A DNA stretch of 64,000 bases from Chordicoccus furentiruminis (GTDB lineage: Bacteria; Bacillota; Clostridia; Lachnospirales; Lachnospiraceae), in contig NZ_CP048829.1 of assembly GCF_019355395.1 (NCBI RefSeq), forward strand, positions 1,763,501-1,827,500, in the 5' to 3' direction. Below the pieces are notes generated by a model that was not told the origin of the DNA, ran no database searches, and was given only the letters and a program-made list of their open reading frames with translations. The position numbers were made by a program, and so were the translations under genes. Position 1 is the stretch's first letter, and every line of letters begins with the position of its first letter. Shown in pieces: positions 17,322 to 25,321 of the stretch.

Positions 17322-19283
17322 TCAGGCGGATTTCTGCTTCTCCTTGCGGAACGGGACGAAAGGTCTGCCGTCGCCGCGGTAGAAGCGGGAGAACATTTCG
17401 TAGTACTCCAGACGGAGCACCTGGATGCCGACGATCAGACCCTCCATGCCCATGACGAATGCATTTCCGAGAATGACCGCGATCCAGTTCGGCGTACCGC
17501 CGTTGGCGGCGCCGGCCAGCATCAGGACGACCTCCATCATCGCCGCGTGGCTGACGGCGAAGGCGCCGATACGGACGAAGGAGAGCGTGTTCGAGAAGAA
17601 GGAGAGCAGTGTCTCGAACATCTCGAAGAAGCTCTGGATGATGAACATCCCGACGCCTTCCTCCGGCTTCGAGTGATCCTTTGCGACCAGCCGGCCCAGC
17701 GGTTCCTTGCAGAACATCGCCGCCAGCGGCAGGATGAAGAATACCAGAATGAAGGCGAAGCCGATCTTCCGGTGGCTGGAGCCGAAGGCCGTGAAGACGG
17801 CGATCACCACACCGACGTAGAAGAGGAAGCCGGCGAGCGAGTTCGTTCCGAACAGCTCGGCCTCCCGGTCATGCAGCCGGTGCGAGTTGATGATGTTGAA
17901 CACCATCGTCGTGAGGATCAGGAACATACCGAAGACGATGGCGTAGACCAGCACCGAGTTGATCGTTCCGACGCCGGGAAGATTCATCGTCTGTTCCTTC
18001 GGTTTCAGCCAGATGTGATGGATGATCGTATCCTCGAACCCGAAGAACGATCCGAACATCATGCCGAAGAAGGTGGAGAAAATCCCCGCGCAGCTGATGA
18101 TGCCGGCCAGCCGGATATGCCGGAACCGGTAGAGCAGCGCGCCTCCGATCAGAAGCACCAGTCCCTGACCCCAGTCCCCGAACATCGCGCCGAAGATGAA
18201 GCTGTAGGAGATCGCCACGAAGATCGTCGGATCGATTTCCCGGTAGTTCGGCAGGCCGTACATCTCGATGTACATCTCGTAGGGCTTGAAGAACTTCGGG
18301 TTTCTGAGCTTCGTCGGCGGCGTCTCGCCGGACGCGGCCGAGTCCTCGACAACGCAGACGACTTTCGCGTCCGAATCCAGCTCTTTCTGAAAACGGTCGG
18401 TGTCCCCTGCCGCCATCCAGCCGCAGAGGATGTAGTAATTTCCGTCCTTGTGGCGGATACATCCGGCCTCGCGGCGGATCTCGTAGTTGGCGCTCATGTT
18501 TTCGAGCCGCCGCTCCGCGGCGAGCAGCTGCGGGGCATCCTTCTCGAGACTGGTGAGCATGCCGTCCGTCAGAGCGCGGATCTGGTCCGCGGCGGATGCA
18601 GATTCCTTCGCCAGCTGGTCGTAGACCTGGCCCGGCGTGCCGGTGTAGCCGTCGGGGATGAAGATCCGCTCGAAATGCATGGACGCGTAGACCGCGTCGA
18701 TCATATGCATTTCCTTCTCCGGGGCGAAGTAGATGCCGTACACATACTGCTCATCGCTCTTCGTTCGGAAGAAGACTGTGACGAAGTTGTCATAGACGTA
18801 ATTCTTGAATTTCTCGAAGTAATCCTTCGGGATCTTTCCGAAACGGAAATCGACGTAGTGATACGTGAGAATCCGCTCCAGATGCTCCGGCAGATCGCGG
18901 AACGGCTCGAGCGCCTTCATGGTGTCGGCGAGCTGCTTCGTCTTGTCCTCCAGCGCTTTTTTCTCCTCGCGGCTCTCCGCCAGTCTTCCGCCGATGGTTT
19001 CGAGAAGACTGGCGAGACCGGCCGGATCCTCCTCCGTGTCCTCGGAGGAGCGGGCGATGGCGCCCCGGTCCTTCTCCGGGATCAGATCGGTGTAGGACCG
19101 GATCCTGGACAGCATGTCCCGGTAGGGATTGGCGCCCTGGAACGGGGTGACCCGCTTTTCATCCGGAAGCTCCCGAAGGGCGTTCTCCAGATGAATCTCA
19201 TACCGGGACAGATACTGGTCAACGACGCGGTCAAGGTCGCTCTCCGGTCCTGTCAGGGTGATGAATTTCATTTTTTCGATCAT
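17322..19283 (-). CDS. atpI: V-type ATP synthase subunit I
   Basis: A 653-residue membrane stator subunit that forms the ion path beside the K ring. The first 350 or so residues are cytoplasmic with coiled-coil parts (AESREEKKALEDKTKQLADTMKALEPF). The second half has seven to eight membrane helices with the family motifs FFKPYEMYIEMYGLPNYREIDPT, FGAMFGDWGQGL, FFGMMFGSFFGFED and SFVRIGAFAVSHAAMM, which carries the essential Arg. The ATG at 19283 follows AAAGGGA by 6-7 nt; a longer in-frame version to 19400 would run back into subunit C and is less likely. The length is typical. Confidence 0.96.
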   Translation of the reverse strand: MIEKMKFITLTGPESDLDRVVDQYLSRYEIHLENALRELPDEKRVTPFQGANPYRDMLSRIRSYTDLIPEKDRGAIARSSEDTEEDPAGLASLLETIGGRLAESREEKKALEDKTKQLADTMKALEPFRDLPEHLERILTYHYVDFRFGKIPKDYFEKFKNYVYDNFVTVFFRTKSDEQYVYGIYFAPEKEMHMIDAVYASMHFERIFIPDGYTGTPGQVYDQLAKESASAADQIRALTDGMLTSLEKDAPQLLAAERRLENMSANYEIRREAGCIRHKDGNYYILCGWMAAGDTDRFQKELDSDAKVVCVVEDSAASGETPPTKLRNPKFFKPYEMYIEMYGLPNYREIDPTIFVAISYSFIFGAMFGDWGQGLVLLIGGALLYRFRHIRLAGIISCAGIFSTFFGMMFGSFFGFEDTIIHHIWLKPKEQTMNLPGVGTINSVLVYAIVFGMFLILTTMVFNIINSHRLHDREAELFGTNSLAGFLFYVGVVIAVFTAFGSSHRKIGFAFILVFFILPLAAMFCKEPLGRLVAKDHSKPEEGVGMFIIQSFFEMFETLLSFFSNTLSFVRIGAFAVSHAAMMEVVLMLAGAANGGTPNWIAVILGNAFVMGMEGLIVGIQVLRLEYYEMFSRFYRGDGRPFVPFRKEKQKSA

Positions 19284-19342
19284 AATCGTTCCCTTTGCGT
19301 GGTTAATGTGGTCAATGCGTCTGACTATCTTCCGCAGACGGA

Positions 19343-20398
19343 TCAGCGTCTGAGGACAATCCCGATCGCCTCTTCCGGGCTGATATGATAGCGGACGCAC
19401 TCGATGGCCGTTGTCAGGCGGTAAACCTCGTGCTCCTTCCAGTACAGGTAGTAGTAGAGGATCGCAATGGAATAGGGATGCTGCGCGGCTTCGTTCCGGA
19501 GGACGGACTTGCAGATTTTCGTGTACATGTACTGCAGGTTGTCCTTCGTGAGTTCCGGATACTTCTTCGCGTAGTAGGTGCTCTTCAGCGCCCGCTCGTA
19601 GGCGTCCATATTCTCGGCTTCGACGAGCGCGCGGATATCCTGCTTCGTCAGATGGTAGAGCGCGGGGATCGTCAGCGCGTAGGTCTCCACATCATTCAGG
19701 TGATAGTAATATTTCGCCCGATGAATGTACCAGAGATTCAGCGTGTCGAATTTGGTCCCGTAGAACTTCGTCAGAAGAGACAGCTGGCTCTTGTCCACGG
19801 TTTCCTTCCGGTCCCGCCAGCAGGCGCCGAAGTGGAACAGATCCAGTGACGTTTCGTAGCGGAACAGCGTAGCGTCCTGCCCGGCGTGCACTTTCGTGAG
19901 CGTGTCGAAGTACGGCGTTCCCTCACAGGCCTTGATCAGATCCTCCACGGTCCGGGAAGCCAGCAGCGCGTCGAAATGAAGGTCCGAGTATTCGTCGAAG
20001 AACTGCTTCTCCTCCCGGATGAACCGGGGAACATCGTCCGGAATCGATTCCGGGTCGAAGACGCGGGCGAGCTGCTGCTTCAGAAAACGCACCTCGTACC
20101 GCCGGCCGTAGCGCCGGAGGAAGGGCTTCTGCTCCTCGCCGGCGAAGCGGTAGATCCGCTCGAAATCGTAGAGCACGGTGTTGCGGAGGAGCGTCTCGAT
20201 TTCGCCGCGGTGGAGATTGTTCTCGTCCAGAGGGGCAAGCACGGCCGCGTAGCCGGGATCCTTCTTCAGATAGGCGACGACGGCGGGAACGTCGGAGAGC
20301 GCCACGATCGCCCGGAACTCATCGTCTGAGATGAAGTGGCTCTCCATCGCCCGGACCTTGGTGGTCAGCCCGCTGTAAGCCAGCATGCGGCTGCTCAT
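19343..20398 (-). CDS. atpC: V-type ATP synthase subunit C
   Basis: 351 residues, the funnel-shaped socket subunit that joins the rotor stalk D/F to the K ring. Helical throughout, with the family features AYSGLTTKVRAMESHFISDDEF at the N-terminus and a WYIHRAKYYYHLNDVETYALTIPALYHLTKQDIRALVEA region. It overlaps the end of the upstream G/H-type gene by 4 nt (coupled). Subunit I follows 59 nt downstream. Confidence 0.92.
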   Translation of the reverse strand: MSSRMLAYSGLTTKVRAMESHFISDDEFRAIVALSDVPAVVAYLKKDPGYAAVLAPLDENNLHRGEIETLLRNTVLYDFERIYRFAGEEQKPFLRRYGRRYEVRFLKQQLARVFDPESIPDDVPRFIREEKQFFDEYSDLHFDALLASRTVEDLIKACEGTPYFDTLTKVHAGQDATLFRYETSLDLFHFGACWRDRKETVDKSQLSLLTKFYGTKFDTLNLWYIHRAKYYYHLNDVETYALTIPALYHLTKQDIRALVEAENMDAYERALKSTYYAKKYPELTKDNLQYMYTKICKSVLRNEAAQHPYSIAILYYYLYWKEHEVYRLTTAIECVRYHISPEEAIGIVLRR

Positions 20399-20706
20399 TC
20401 AAGCACCTGCTTTACGATGGCGTCCGCGCGGCTGTCGAGCTGGGCGGCGTAGTATTCGTTGATCCGGTTGAGCTGAGCGTCCGCCTCGCGCTCCAGTCTG
20501 TCGAGCCGGCTGCGGTCCTGATCCTGCATCTGCGCCCGCAGCGCGTCCAGCTTCTTTGCGGAGTCGGCGTCAATCTGCGCATCGAAGGCGGCGGTCTTCT
20601 GATCGGCCGCCTTCTCAAGCTCCCGCTTCCGGTCTTCGGTCTGCGCGCGGACCTTCTGGGCGGCGGTTTCGATTTCGTCGAGTCTGTTTAGTACAGAAGC
20701 GTCCAT
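20395..20706 (-). CDS. V-type ATP synthase G/H-type peripheral-stalk subunit
   Basis: A 103-residue protein that is nearly all charged coiled coil (LNRLDEIETAAQKVRAQTEDRKRELEKAADQKTAAFDAQID...). It is the first gene of the V-ATPase operon. Its size, position and composition fit the G/H (NtpF) subunit that forms the peripheral stalk with E; the sequence alone is too low in complexity to be diagnostic. The ATG at 20706 follows the AGGAGG of the leader. The promoter is at 20795-20823. Confidence 0.82.
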   Translation of the reverse strand: MDASVLNRLDEIETAAQKVRAQTEDRKRELEKAADQKTAAFDAQIDADSAKKLDALRAQMQDQDRSRLDRLEREADAQLNRINEYYAAQLDSRADAIVKQVLE

Positions 20707-20794
20707 GAAATCCTCCTGTTTCTGCCTGATCGGGCGCCGATTTCCGCCTGCGCCCGACTTATTACTTATATAATGCTTCCGAAAAATCGATGTC

Positions 20795-20823
20795 ATTATA
20801 TGCCGGGGACACCAAAAACACAA
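20795..20823 (-). promoter_or_regulatory. Promoter of the V-ATPase operon
   Basis: Read on the minus strand: -35 TTGTGT (20818-20823), 17-nt spacer, -10 TATAAT (perfect, 20795-20800). The leader is about 85 nt. A second AT-rich TATATAA stretch lies just downstream. Confidence 0.75.
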
Positions 20824-21214
20824 GCTGATCACAAAAGTGTGGCAGTATGCACAAACATGAAAACAATACAGGACGGATGATTCGTCCGAAGCGCGCAGGA
20901 GGCGGGCGGACAGGGAGAAAAATGTTCGTCGGAACTGTCGGAATGACGGAGGAGAAGGCGGCCGCAGCCGATTGCATTTCCCGATTGTCTCCTGTAAGAT
21001 GGAACATGCAGCCGCCCGCCGGAAACGTGCGGGGACATGCAGTCCGGAGGGCGGAACGCGCGGAGAACGAAAAGAGACGTATCACGGCGCGTCCTGACGG
21101 ATAGAGAAGGGAAGATGCAGGCGGCCGGCACGAAGGCCGGAAAGCGCGGCGGAACATCCGGACGGAAAGAGAAACGGCTGACAGACGGCGAGACAAAGGA
21201 GCGGGCAGCGTAAG
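20824..21214. other. Non-coding stretch between the V-ATPase operon and trmB
   Basis: About 390 nt with no convincing gene, RNA or hairpin. A short open frame at 20847-21104 has an arginine-rich, low-complexity product and no ribosome binding site, so I do not call it. I see no clear trmB promoter here. Confidence 0.5.
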
Positions 21215-21925
21215 ATGAGACTACGGAATATCCCGGAAGCGAAGGAGATTGTCGCACGGAGCGCGTTTGTGGTAAAGAATCCCGAGACGCACCGCGGTCA
21301 CTGGAAGGAGGATCCGTCCCGGCCTCTGTATGTGGAGATCGGTATGGGCAAGGGCCGTTTTCTGATTGAAACGGCGCTTCTGCATCCGGAGGCGGACTAT
21401 ATCGGCGTGGAGCGATATGAGAGCGTGCTCTTCCGGGCCTGCGAACGGATGGAAGGCATTCCTTATCACACGCCGAGAGATCAGATGGAGAACGCCGGAC
21501 AGACCGGGGCGCTTCCGGTGCCGGCCAATGTCCGCTTTCTTTCGACGGACGCCCGGGAGCTTCCGGCTGTGTTCGCGGAGGGCGAGGTGGACGGCCTTTT
21601 CTTGAATTTCTCGGATCCCTGGCCGAAGGCGCGCCACGCGAAACGCCGGCTCACCTCCTCGGAGTTTCTTTCTACTTATGAAAAATATCTGCGGGACGGC
21701 GGCCTTCTCGCATTCAAGACGGACAATACCGGTCTCTTTGAATTCTCGGTGGAAGAGGTGAGGGCGGCGCCGCACTGGCAACTGCTGAGCGTGACGCGCG
21801 ATCTTCATCACGATCCCGAGATGTGCGCCGGTAACGTGATGACCGAGTACGAGCGGAAATTTTCGGCGCTGGGGCATCCGATCTGCAGGCTGGAGGCGGT
21901 GTACAGGCGGGACGTGGCGGGGTGA
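21215..21925 (+). CDS. trmB: tRNA (guanine-N7-)-methyltransferase
   Basis: A 236-residue SAM-dependent enzyme that methylates N7 of G46 in the tRNA variable loop. Visible: SAM-binding VEIGMGKGRFLIETALLHPEADYIGVE (about 32-58), and the TrmB signature LFLNFSDPWPKARHAKRRL near 130-148, followed by FKTDNTGLFEFSVEE. The ribosome binding site is weak (GGAG about 13 nt upstream). Only one internal deviation is seen, a longer linker (YHTPRDQMENAGQTGALPVP) before the third strand. A tRNA gene follows. Confidence 0.95.
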   Translation: MRLRNIPEAKEIVARSAFVVKNPETHRGHWKEDPSRPLYVEIGMGKGRFLIETALLHPEADYIGVERYESVLFRACERMEGIPYHTPRDQMENAGQTGALPVPANVRFLSTDARELPAVFAEGEVDGLFLNFSDPWPKARHAKRRLTSSEFLSTYEKYLRDGGLLAFKTDNTGLFEFSVEEVRAAPHWQLLSVTRDLHHDPEMCAGNVMTEYERKFSALGHPICRLEAVYRRDVAG

Positions 21926-21991
21926 GCGCCCGTCTTCCGGATCGGTAAGAGCGAAAGAGAAATAGAAGAGCAAAAAAATTGAAAAAAGTAC

Positions 21992-22020
21992 TTGCAAATC
22001 CCGTTGCCGGTGTGTATACT
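21992..22020 (+). promoter_or_regulatory. Promoter of the tRNA-Lys gene
   Basis: -35 TTGCAA (21992-21997), 17-nt spacer, -10 TATACT (22015-22020), about 40 nt before the mature tRNA. Confidence 0.75.
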
Positions 22021-22060
22021 AGCACTTGCGTCTGACAGAGACGAGCAAAGAAAAAGAGAT

Positions 22061-22133
22061 GCGCTTTTAGCTCAGTTGGTAGAGCACCTGACTCTTAATC
22101 AGGGTGTCCGGGGTTCGAGCCCCCGAAGGCGCA
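22061..22133 (+). tRNA. tRNA-Lys (anticodon CTT)
   Basis: A 73-nt cloverleaf. Acceptor GCGCTTT pairs with AAGGCGC (one G-T); D arm AGCTCAGTTGGTAGAGC; anticodon stem CCTGA/TCAGG around loop CTCTTAA, so the anticodon is CTT, reading the Lys codon AAG favoured in this window; T arm with GGTTCGAGC. Discriminator A at 22133; CCA is not encoded. Confidence 0.96.
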
Positions 22134-22140
22134 CGAATCG

Positions 22141-22170
22141 CACCGGAAGCCCATCGGCTTTCGGTGTTTT
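22141..22170 (+). terminator. Terminator of the tRNA gene
   Basis: An 11-bp stem (22141-22151 with 22156-22166, one G-T) and a CATC loop, followed by TTTT. Confidence 0.7.
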
Positions 22171-22207
22171 GCTGTACGAACACATCTCCGGACAGAGAGG
22201 AGAATCG

Positions 22208-22801
22208 ATGAATATCTGGCTGACGCGGCACGGACAGACGAATCTGAACGCGGAGCATCTGATGCAGGGGCGGACGGACGAGCCGCTGAACTATGCGGGC
22301 CTCCGGCAGGCGGAGGAGATGAGAAAGAAGATCGGGAACATCTGCTTTGACGCCGTTTTCTCGAGTCCGCTTCGAAGGGCGGTCCGTACGGCGGCGATTC
22401 TCGGCGGCGTAGGCGAGGATGAGGTGATCATCGACCAGCGTCTGATCGAGGCGGATTTCGGACCGTACGAGCTGAAGCGTTACTGGCTTCTCGGTCCGGC
22501 GATGACGCTCTACTGGATGTTTCCGGAGGTCTTTCCGGCGCCGGAGGGCGTGGAAAGCGTGTCCTCGATGGTGCGGCGGAGCGCTTCCTTTCTCGGGGAT
22601 CTGGAGAAGGAGCCCTATGAGAACGTGCTCGTCGCCTGCCACGGAGGAATCATGCGTGCCCTGAGCGGGCATCTCGCGGACAGGAAAAACGGCATCATGT
22701 GGCGGCCGGCGCCGCATAACTGCGAGATCCGGATTTTTGAGGCGGAGAACGGAAAACACAGGATGGTAAGAAGGATAACGGATAAGGAGGATGCGGAATG
22801 A
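22208..22801 (+). CDS. Histidine phosphatase family protein
   Basis: A 197-residue cytoplasmic phosphatase of the phosphoglycerate-mutase-like superfamily. The phospho-acceptor motif is LTRHGQTNLN (His about residue 8); the second Arg is in SSPLRRAVRTAA, and the second catalytic His is in VACHGGIMRAL near 143. It is too small and divergent for a dedicated glycolytic mutase assignment. Substrates in this family range from phosphosugars to adenosylcobalamin 5'-phosphate. GAGAGGAGAATCG precedes the ATG. Its stop overlaps the start of the zinc-ribbon gene (ATGA), so the two are co-translated. Confidence 0.88.
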   Translation: MNIWLTRHGQTNLNAEHLMQGRTDEPLNYAGLRQAEEMRKKIGNICFDAVFSSPLRRAVRTAAILGGVGEDEVIIDQRLIEADFGPYELKRYWLLGPAMTLYWMFPEVFPAPEGVESVSSMVRRSASFLGDLEKEPYENVLVACHGGIMRALSGHLADRKNGIMWRPAPHNCEIRIFEAENGKHRMVRRITDKEDAE

Positions 22802-23112
22802 TCTTTGAGGGGTGCCAGAGCAAGGCAAAGGAAATTTCCATCGAGGAGCGCCGCTGCCCGAACTGCGGGCATGAGGTCGAGATTTTTTCCGTGGATACGG
22901 AAGTGGTCTGTGAGAACTGCGGCTTCGTGATCTACAACGACAAGCTGAGCTGTGTGCAGTGGTGCAAGTACGCGAAGCAGTGCGTCGGCGAGCAGCGCTA
23001 CAATCAGCTGATGAAGGTGGCGCAGATGCAGAAAGAGCGCCGTGAGGCGGAGAAGAAGGCGCGCGAGGAGGAGAGGAACGCGCAGGAAGCGGAACGGAAC
23101 GCCCGTGTCTGA
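22798..23112 (+). CDS. Small zinc-ribbon protein with charged C-terminal helix
   Basis: 104 residues. CPNC (20-23) and CENC (about 38-41) form a four-cysteine zinc ribbon. A second Cys cluster, CVQWCKYAKQC, follows at about 52-62. The C-terminus (about 75-104) is a Lys/Glu/Arg-rich helix, probably a coiled coil. I do not recognise a named function. Similar proteins travel with histidine phosphatase genes, and the 4-nt overlap here supports a joint role. It could bind nucleic acid or a partner protein. Confidence 0.75.
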   Translation: MIFEGCQSKAKEISIEERRCPNCGHEVEIFSVDTEVVCENCGFVIYNDKLSCVQWCKYAKQCVGEQRYNQLMKVAQMQKERREAEKKAREEERNAQEAERNARV

Positions 23113-23183
23113 CGGAGACGGGAGAGACGCGGAAAAAGAGAAGGCGGACGGCGGGAGAGCCGGACGCGGATCAGAAATCGCTG

Positions 23184-23227
23184 CGAGAACGGGGGCAGCC
23201 GGTTGGAACCGGCTGCCCCCGTTCTCG
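23184..23227. terminator. Long inverted repeat, probable bidirectional terminator
   Basis: A 20-21-bp perfect inverted repeat (arms 23184-23204 and 23207-23227). Only GTTCTCGT follows on the plus strand, with no real T run. It still lies where the zinc-ribbon transcript should end. Confidence 0.6.
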
Positions 23228-23557
23228 TATGCAGACGCAGATCCCGGAGCGCCGTTCCGGTTCCGCGGCGGTTTTACGAAGGCTTTACTGCCATTTTACG
23301 GCGGTGCGATAGAAGGAGAAGACGGCCGGGTGATACGCTCTTCCCGAACCAGCAAACAGGCAAAGGGAAAAAAAGATGAGTATGAAGAAAGCAGTGAACA
23401 TGCTGACATGTCCCGGCCTTTCCGCCCGCCTTCTTTCCGTCTGCGGCCGGACAGCGCGGTCCGCTGCGGTTCGGCCGCCTCTGTGTGCGTTTCACGGCGG
23501 GAATCCGGGACCTGCGTGTCCGTTCGATCCGAACAGGCGGCTCTCCGTCCGAAGCGG
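23228..23557. other. Non-coding stretch before the ASKHA protein gene
   Basis: About 330 nt. Open frames run through it, including an in-frame N-terminal extension of the next gene and a small frame at 23376-23648, but the products are Arg/Pro/Ser-rich with no family resemblance. I see no RNA structure. Confidence 0.45.
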
Positions 23558-23587
23558 TTGCGGCCGGATGCCTCTCTGGTTTATGAT
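23558..23587 (+). promoter_or_regulatory. Candidate promoter of the ASKHA protein gene
   Basis: -35 TTGCGG (23558-23563), 18-nt spacer, -10 TATGAT (23582-23587), 25 nt before the start codon. Confidence 0.5.
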
Positions 23588-23611
23588 AGGGGGCAGTCAG
23601 GGAGGAACGAT

Positions 23612-25321
23612 ATGCAGGGAATCAGCCGGAAGATGGAACTTACGCTGACGCCGCCGTCGCCGGAGGACGCCCGCGACGAGGAAACGAGACTTTTGGAGGC
23701 GATCCGGGAGGCGTGGGACGGCGGGGACGCGGAGCCGGAAGAAATGGGAAACGGCGGGGAGGAGACGCCGATTCGTTTTCAGTATAAGGCTCTGCAGAGC
23801 CTCCACGGTGCGCTGGTCCGCGGAGAATGGCGCGTCACGGCGTCTCTTGCCTTCGACGGACTGGCATGGAACGTGGTCGGAGTCGAGCCGGGCCGGACGG
23901 CCGCGGCGCATTACGGCTGCGCGGTGGATCTCGGCAGCACGACGGTTGTGCTCGATCTGATGGACTGCGGGTCGGGGAAGCTGCTCGACGAGGAAAGCGG
24001 ATACAACCGCCAGATCCGGTTCGGCGAGGACATTCTGAGCCGGATTTTCTGCTGCAAGGATCAGCCGGAGCGGCTGAAGGAGATACAGGAGGAAACCTGC
24101 GCGACGATCCGGGAGCTGATGGACCGGGCGGCGGAGCAGACCGGAATCCGGCCGGAGGACTGCATCTCGATGGTGATCTCCGGCAACACGACGATGATCC
24201 ACTTCCTTCTGGGAATGGATCCCTTCGGCGTGTTTCACGAGCCCTACGCCGTGGCGGTGCTGGATCCCGGCTTCATTCCCGGCTCCGCGCTCGGTTTCCC
24301 GATCGCGGGGGAGGTCTACTGCGTCCCGGGACGGGCCAACTATCTCGGCGGCGATATCGTCAGCGGCATGATCGCGACAGAGATGTACCGGAGGACGGAT
24401 ATTTCGGTTTTCTTTGATATAGGGACAAACGGGGAACTGGCGGTCGGCGGCGCGCCGTTCCTTCTGTGCGGCGCCGGAGCAGCGGGACCCGCGCTGGAGG
24501 GCGGAAGCGTCAGCACCGGAATGCGGGCCGGAACCGGTGCCGTGGACCGGATCCGGATCGATGGAGATGCCTTTCATTATCATGTGATCGGCATGCCGGA
24601 GGGAGCGGAACGGGTCTTCGGCCCGGCCGAAGACCGTGCCGTCCGGGAAGAAGCGGCGGCGCCGGGCTGCGCATCGGCGCCGGACAGCCCGGCGGCCCGC
24701 GGCATCTGCGGATCCGGTCTGGTCGATCTCCTGTCGGCGCTTTTCCTTCATGGATGGGTCGATATCCAGGGATCTTTCCGGGAGGAACGGAGTCCGCTGA
24801 TCCGACGTGAGAGGCGGCCGGACGGCGGAGAGGAGACGGCGGTCCGGTACGCGCCGGGACTTGCCTTCTCCTCGCAGGATATCCGGGAACTGATCCGGAC
24901 GAAGGCGGCCGCGGCCACGATGATGGAATATATTCTGAATGAAGCCGGCATCGGGCTCGGCGACGTCAGCCGCTTCTATATGACCGGATCGTTCGGCACG
25001 CATGTGGACAAAGAGTCGGCGGTCAGCATCGGCATGTACCCGGATGTGCCGCGGGAGAGGATCATACTGGCCGGGAATACATCCCTTGAGGGAGCGCGGG
25101 AGATTCTTCTGAGAAAGAGCGCGCTCAAGGACGTCCGGACCGTGCTCGCGCTGATGGAGTATGTGCAGTTCGGCGCGGTGGCGAACTTTGTGGATCTGAT
25201 GCAGGCCGCGTCGGCGCTGCCCCACACGGATATGAGCCGTTACCCAAGCGTAGCGGAGAAGCTGAAGAGGATGCAGGATGAAGCTGTACGAAAAAAACAA
25301 GAACAAGAAGTGGATGAATAA
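23612..25321 (+). CDS. RACo-like ASKHA-domain (DUF4445) protein lacking the ferredoxin domain
   Basis: 569 residues. The family includes RACo and RamA, ATP-dependent reactivators that reduce the inactive Co(II) of corrinoid methyltransferases. Seen: linker-type start MELTLTPPSPEDARDEETRLLEAI; ATPase phosphate-1 loop YGCAVDLGSTTVVLDL (about 100-115); SMVISGNTTMIHFLLG; phosphate-2 FFDIGTNGELAVGG (about 270); and the C-terminal GSFGTHVDKESAVSIGMYPDVP. Typical members start with a [2Fe-2S] ferredoxin domain with CxxxxGxCGxC. None is present here, and none occurs in the upstream frame extension. The ATG at 23612 has GGGAGG 7 nt upstream. An insert (about 335-365) is Pro/Ala-rich. It overlaps the next gene by 44 nt. 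A role in corrinoid activation is inferred. Confidence 0.8.
   Translation: MQGISRKMELTLTPPSPEDARDEETRLLEAIREAWDGGDAEPEEMGNGGEETPIRFQYKALQSLHGALVRGEWRVTASLAFDGLAWNVVGVEPGRTAAAHYGCAVDLGSTTVVLDLMDCGSGKLLDEESGYNRQIRFGEDILSRIFCCKDQPERLKEIQEETCATIRELMDRAAEQTGIRPEDCISMVISGNTTMIHFLLGMDPFGVFHEPYAVAVLDPGFIPGSALGFPIAGEVYCVPGRANYLGGDIVSGMIATEMYRRTDISVFFDIGTNGELAVGGAPFLLCGAGAAGPALEGGSVSTGMRAGTGAVDRIRIDGDAFHYHVIGMPEGAERVFGPAEDRAVREEAAAPGCASAPDSPAARGICGSGLVDLLSALFLHGWVDIQGSFREERSPLIRRERRPDGGEETAVRYAPGLAFSSQDIRELIRTKAAAATMMEYILNEAGIGLGDVSRFYMTGSFGTHVDKESAVSIGMYPDVPRERIILAGNTSLEGAREILLRKSALKDVRTVLALMEYVQFGAVANFVDLMQAASALPHTDMSRYPSVAEKLKRMQDEAVRKKQEQEVDE

Noticed and set aside
17547-19388. 613-codon plus-strand frame opposite V-ATPase subunit I
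   Set aside because: Low-complexity charged product; the minus-strand gene has full family motifs and operon context.
20847-21104. 85-codon frame between the V-ATPase operon and trmB
   Set aside because: No ribosome binding site, Arg/Gly-rich composition and no resemblance to a family.
23376-23648. 90-codon frame starting MSMKKAVNMLTCPG before the ASKHA gene
   Set aside because: A purine stretch lies near its start, but the product becomes Arg/Pro/Cys-rich without motif and overlaps the next gene's promoter and start.
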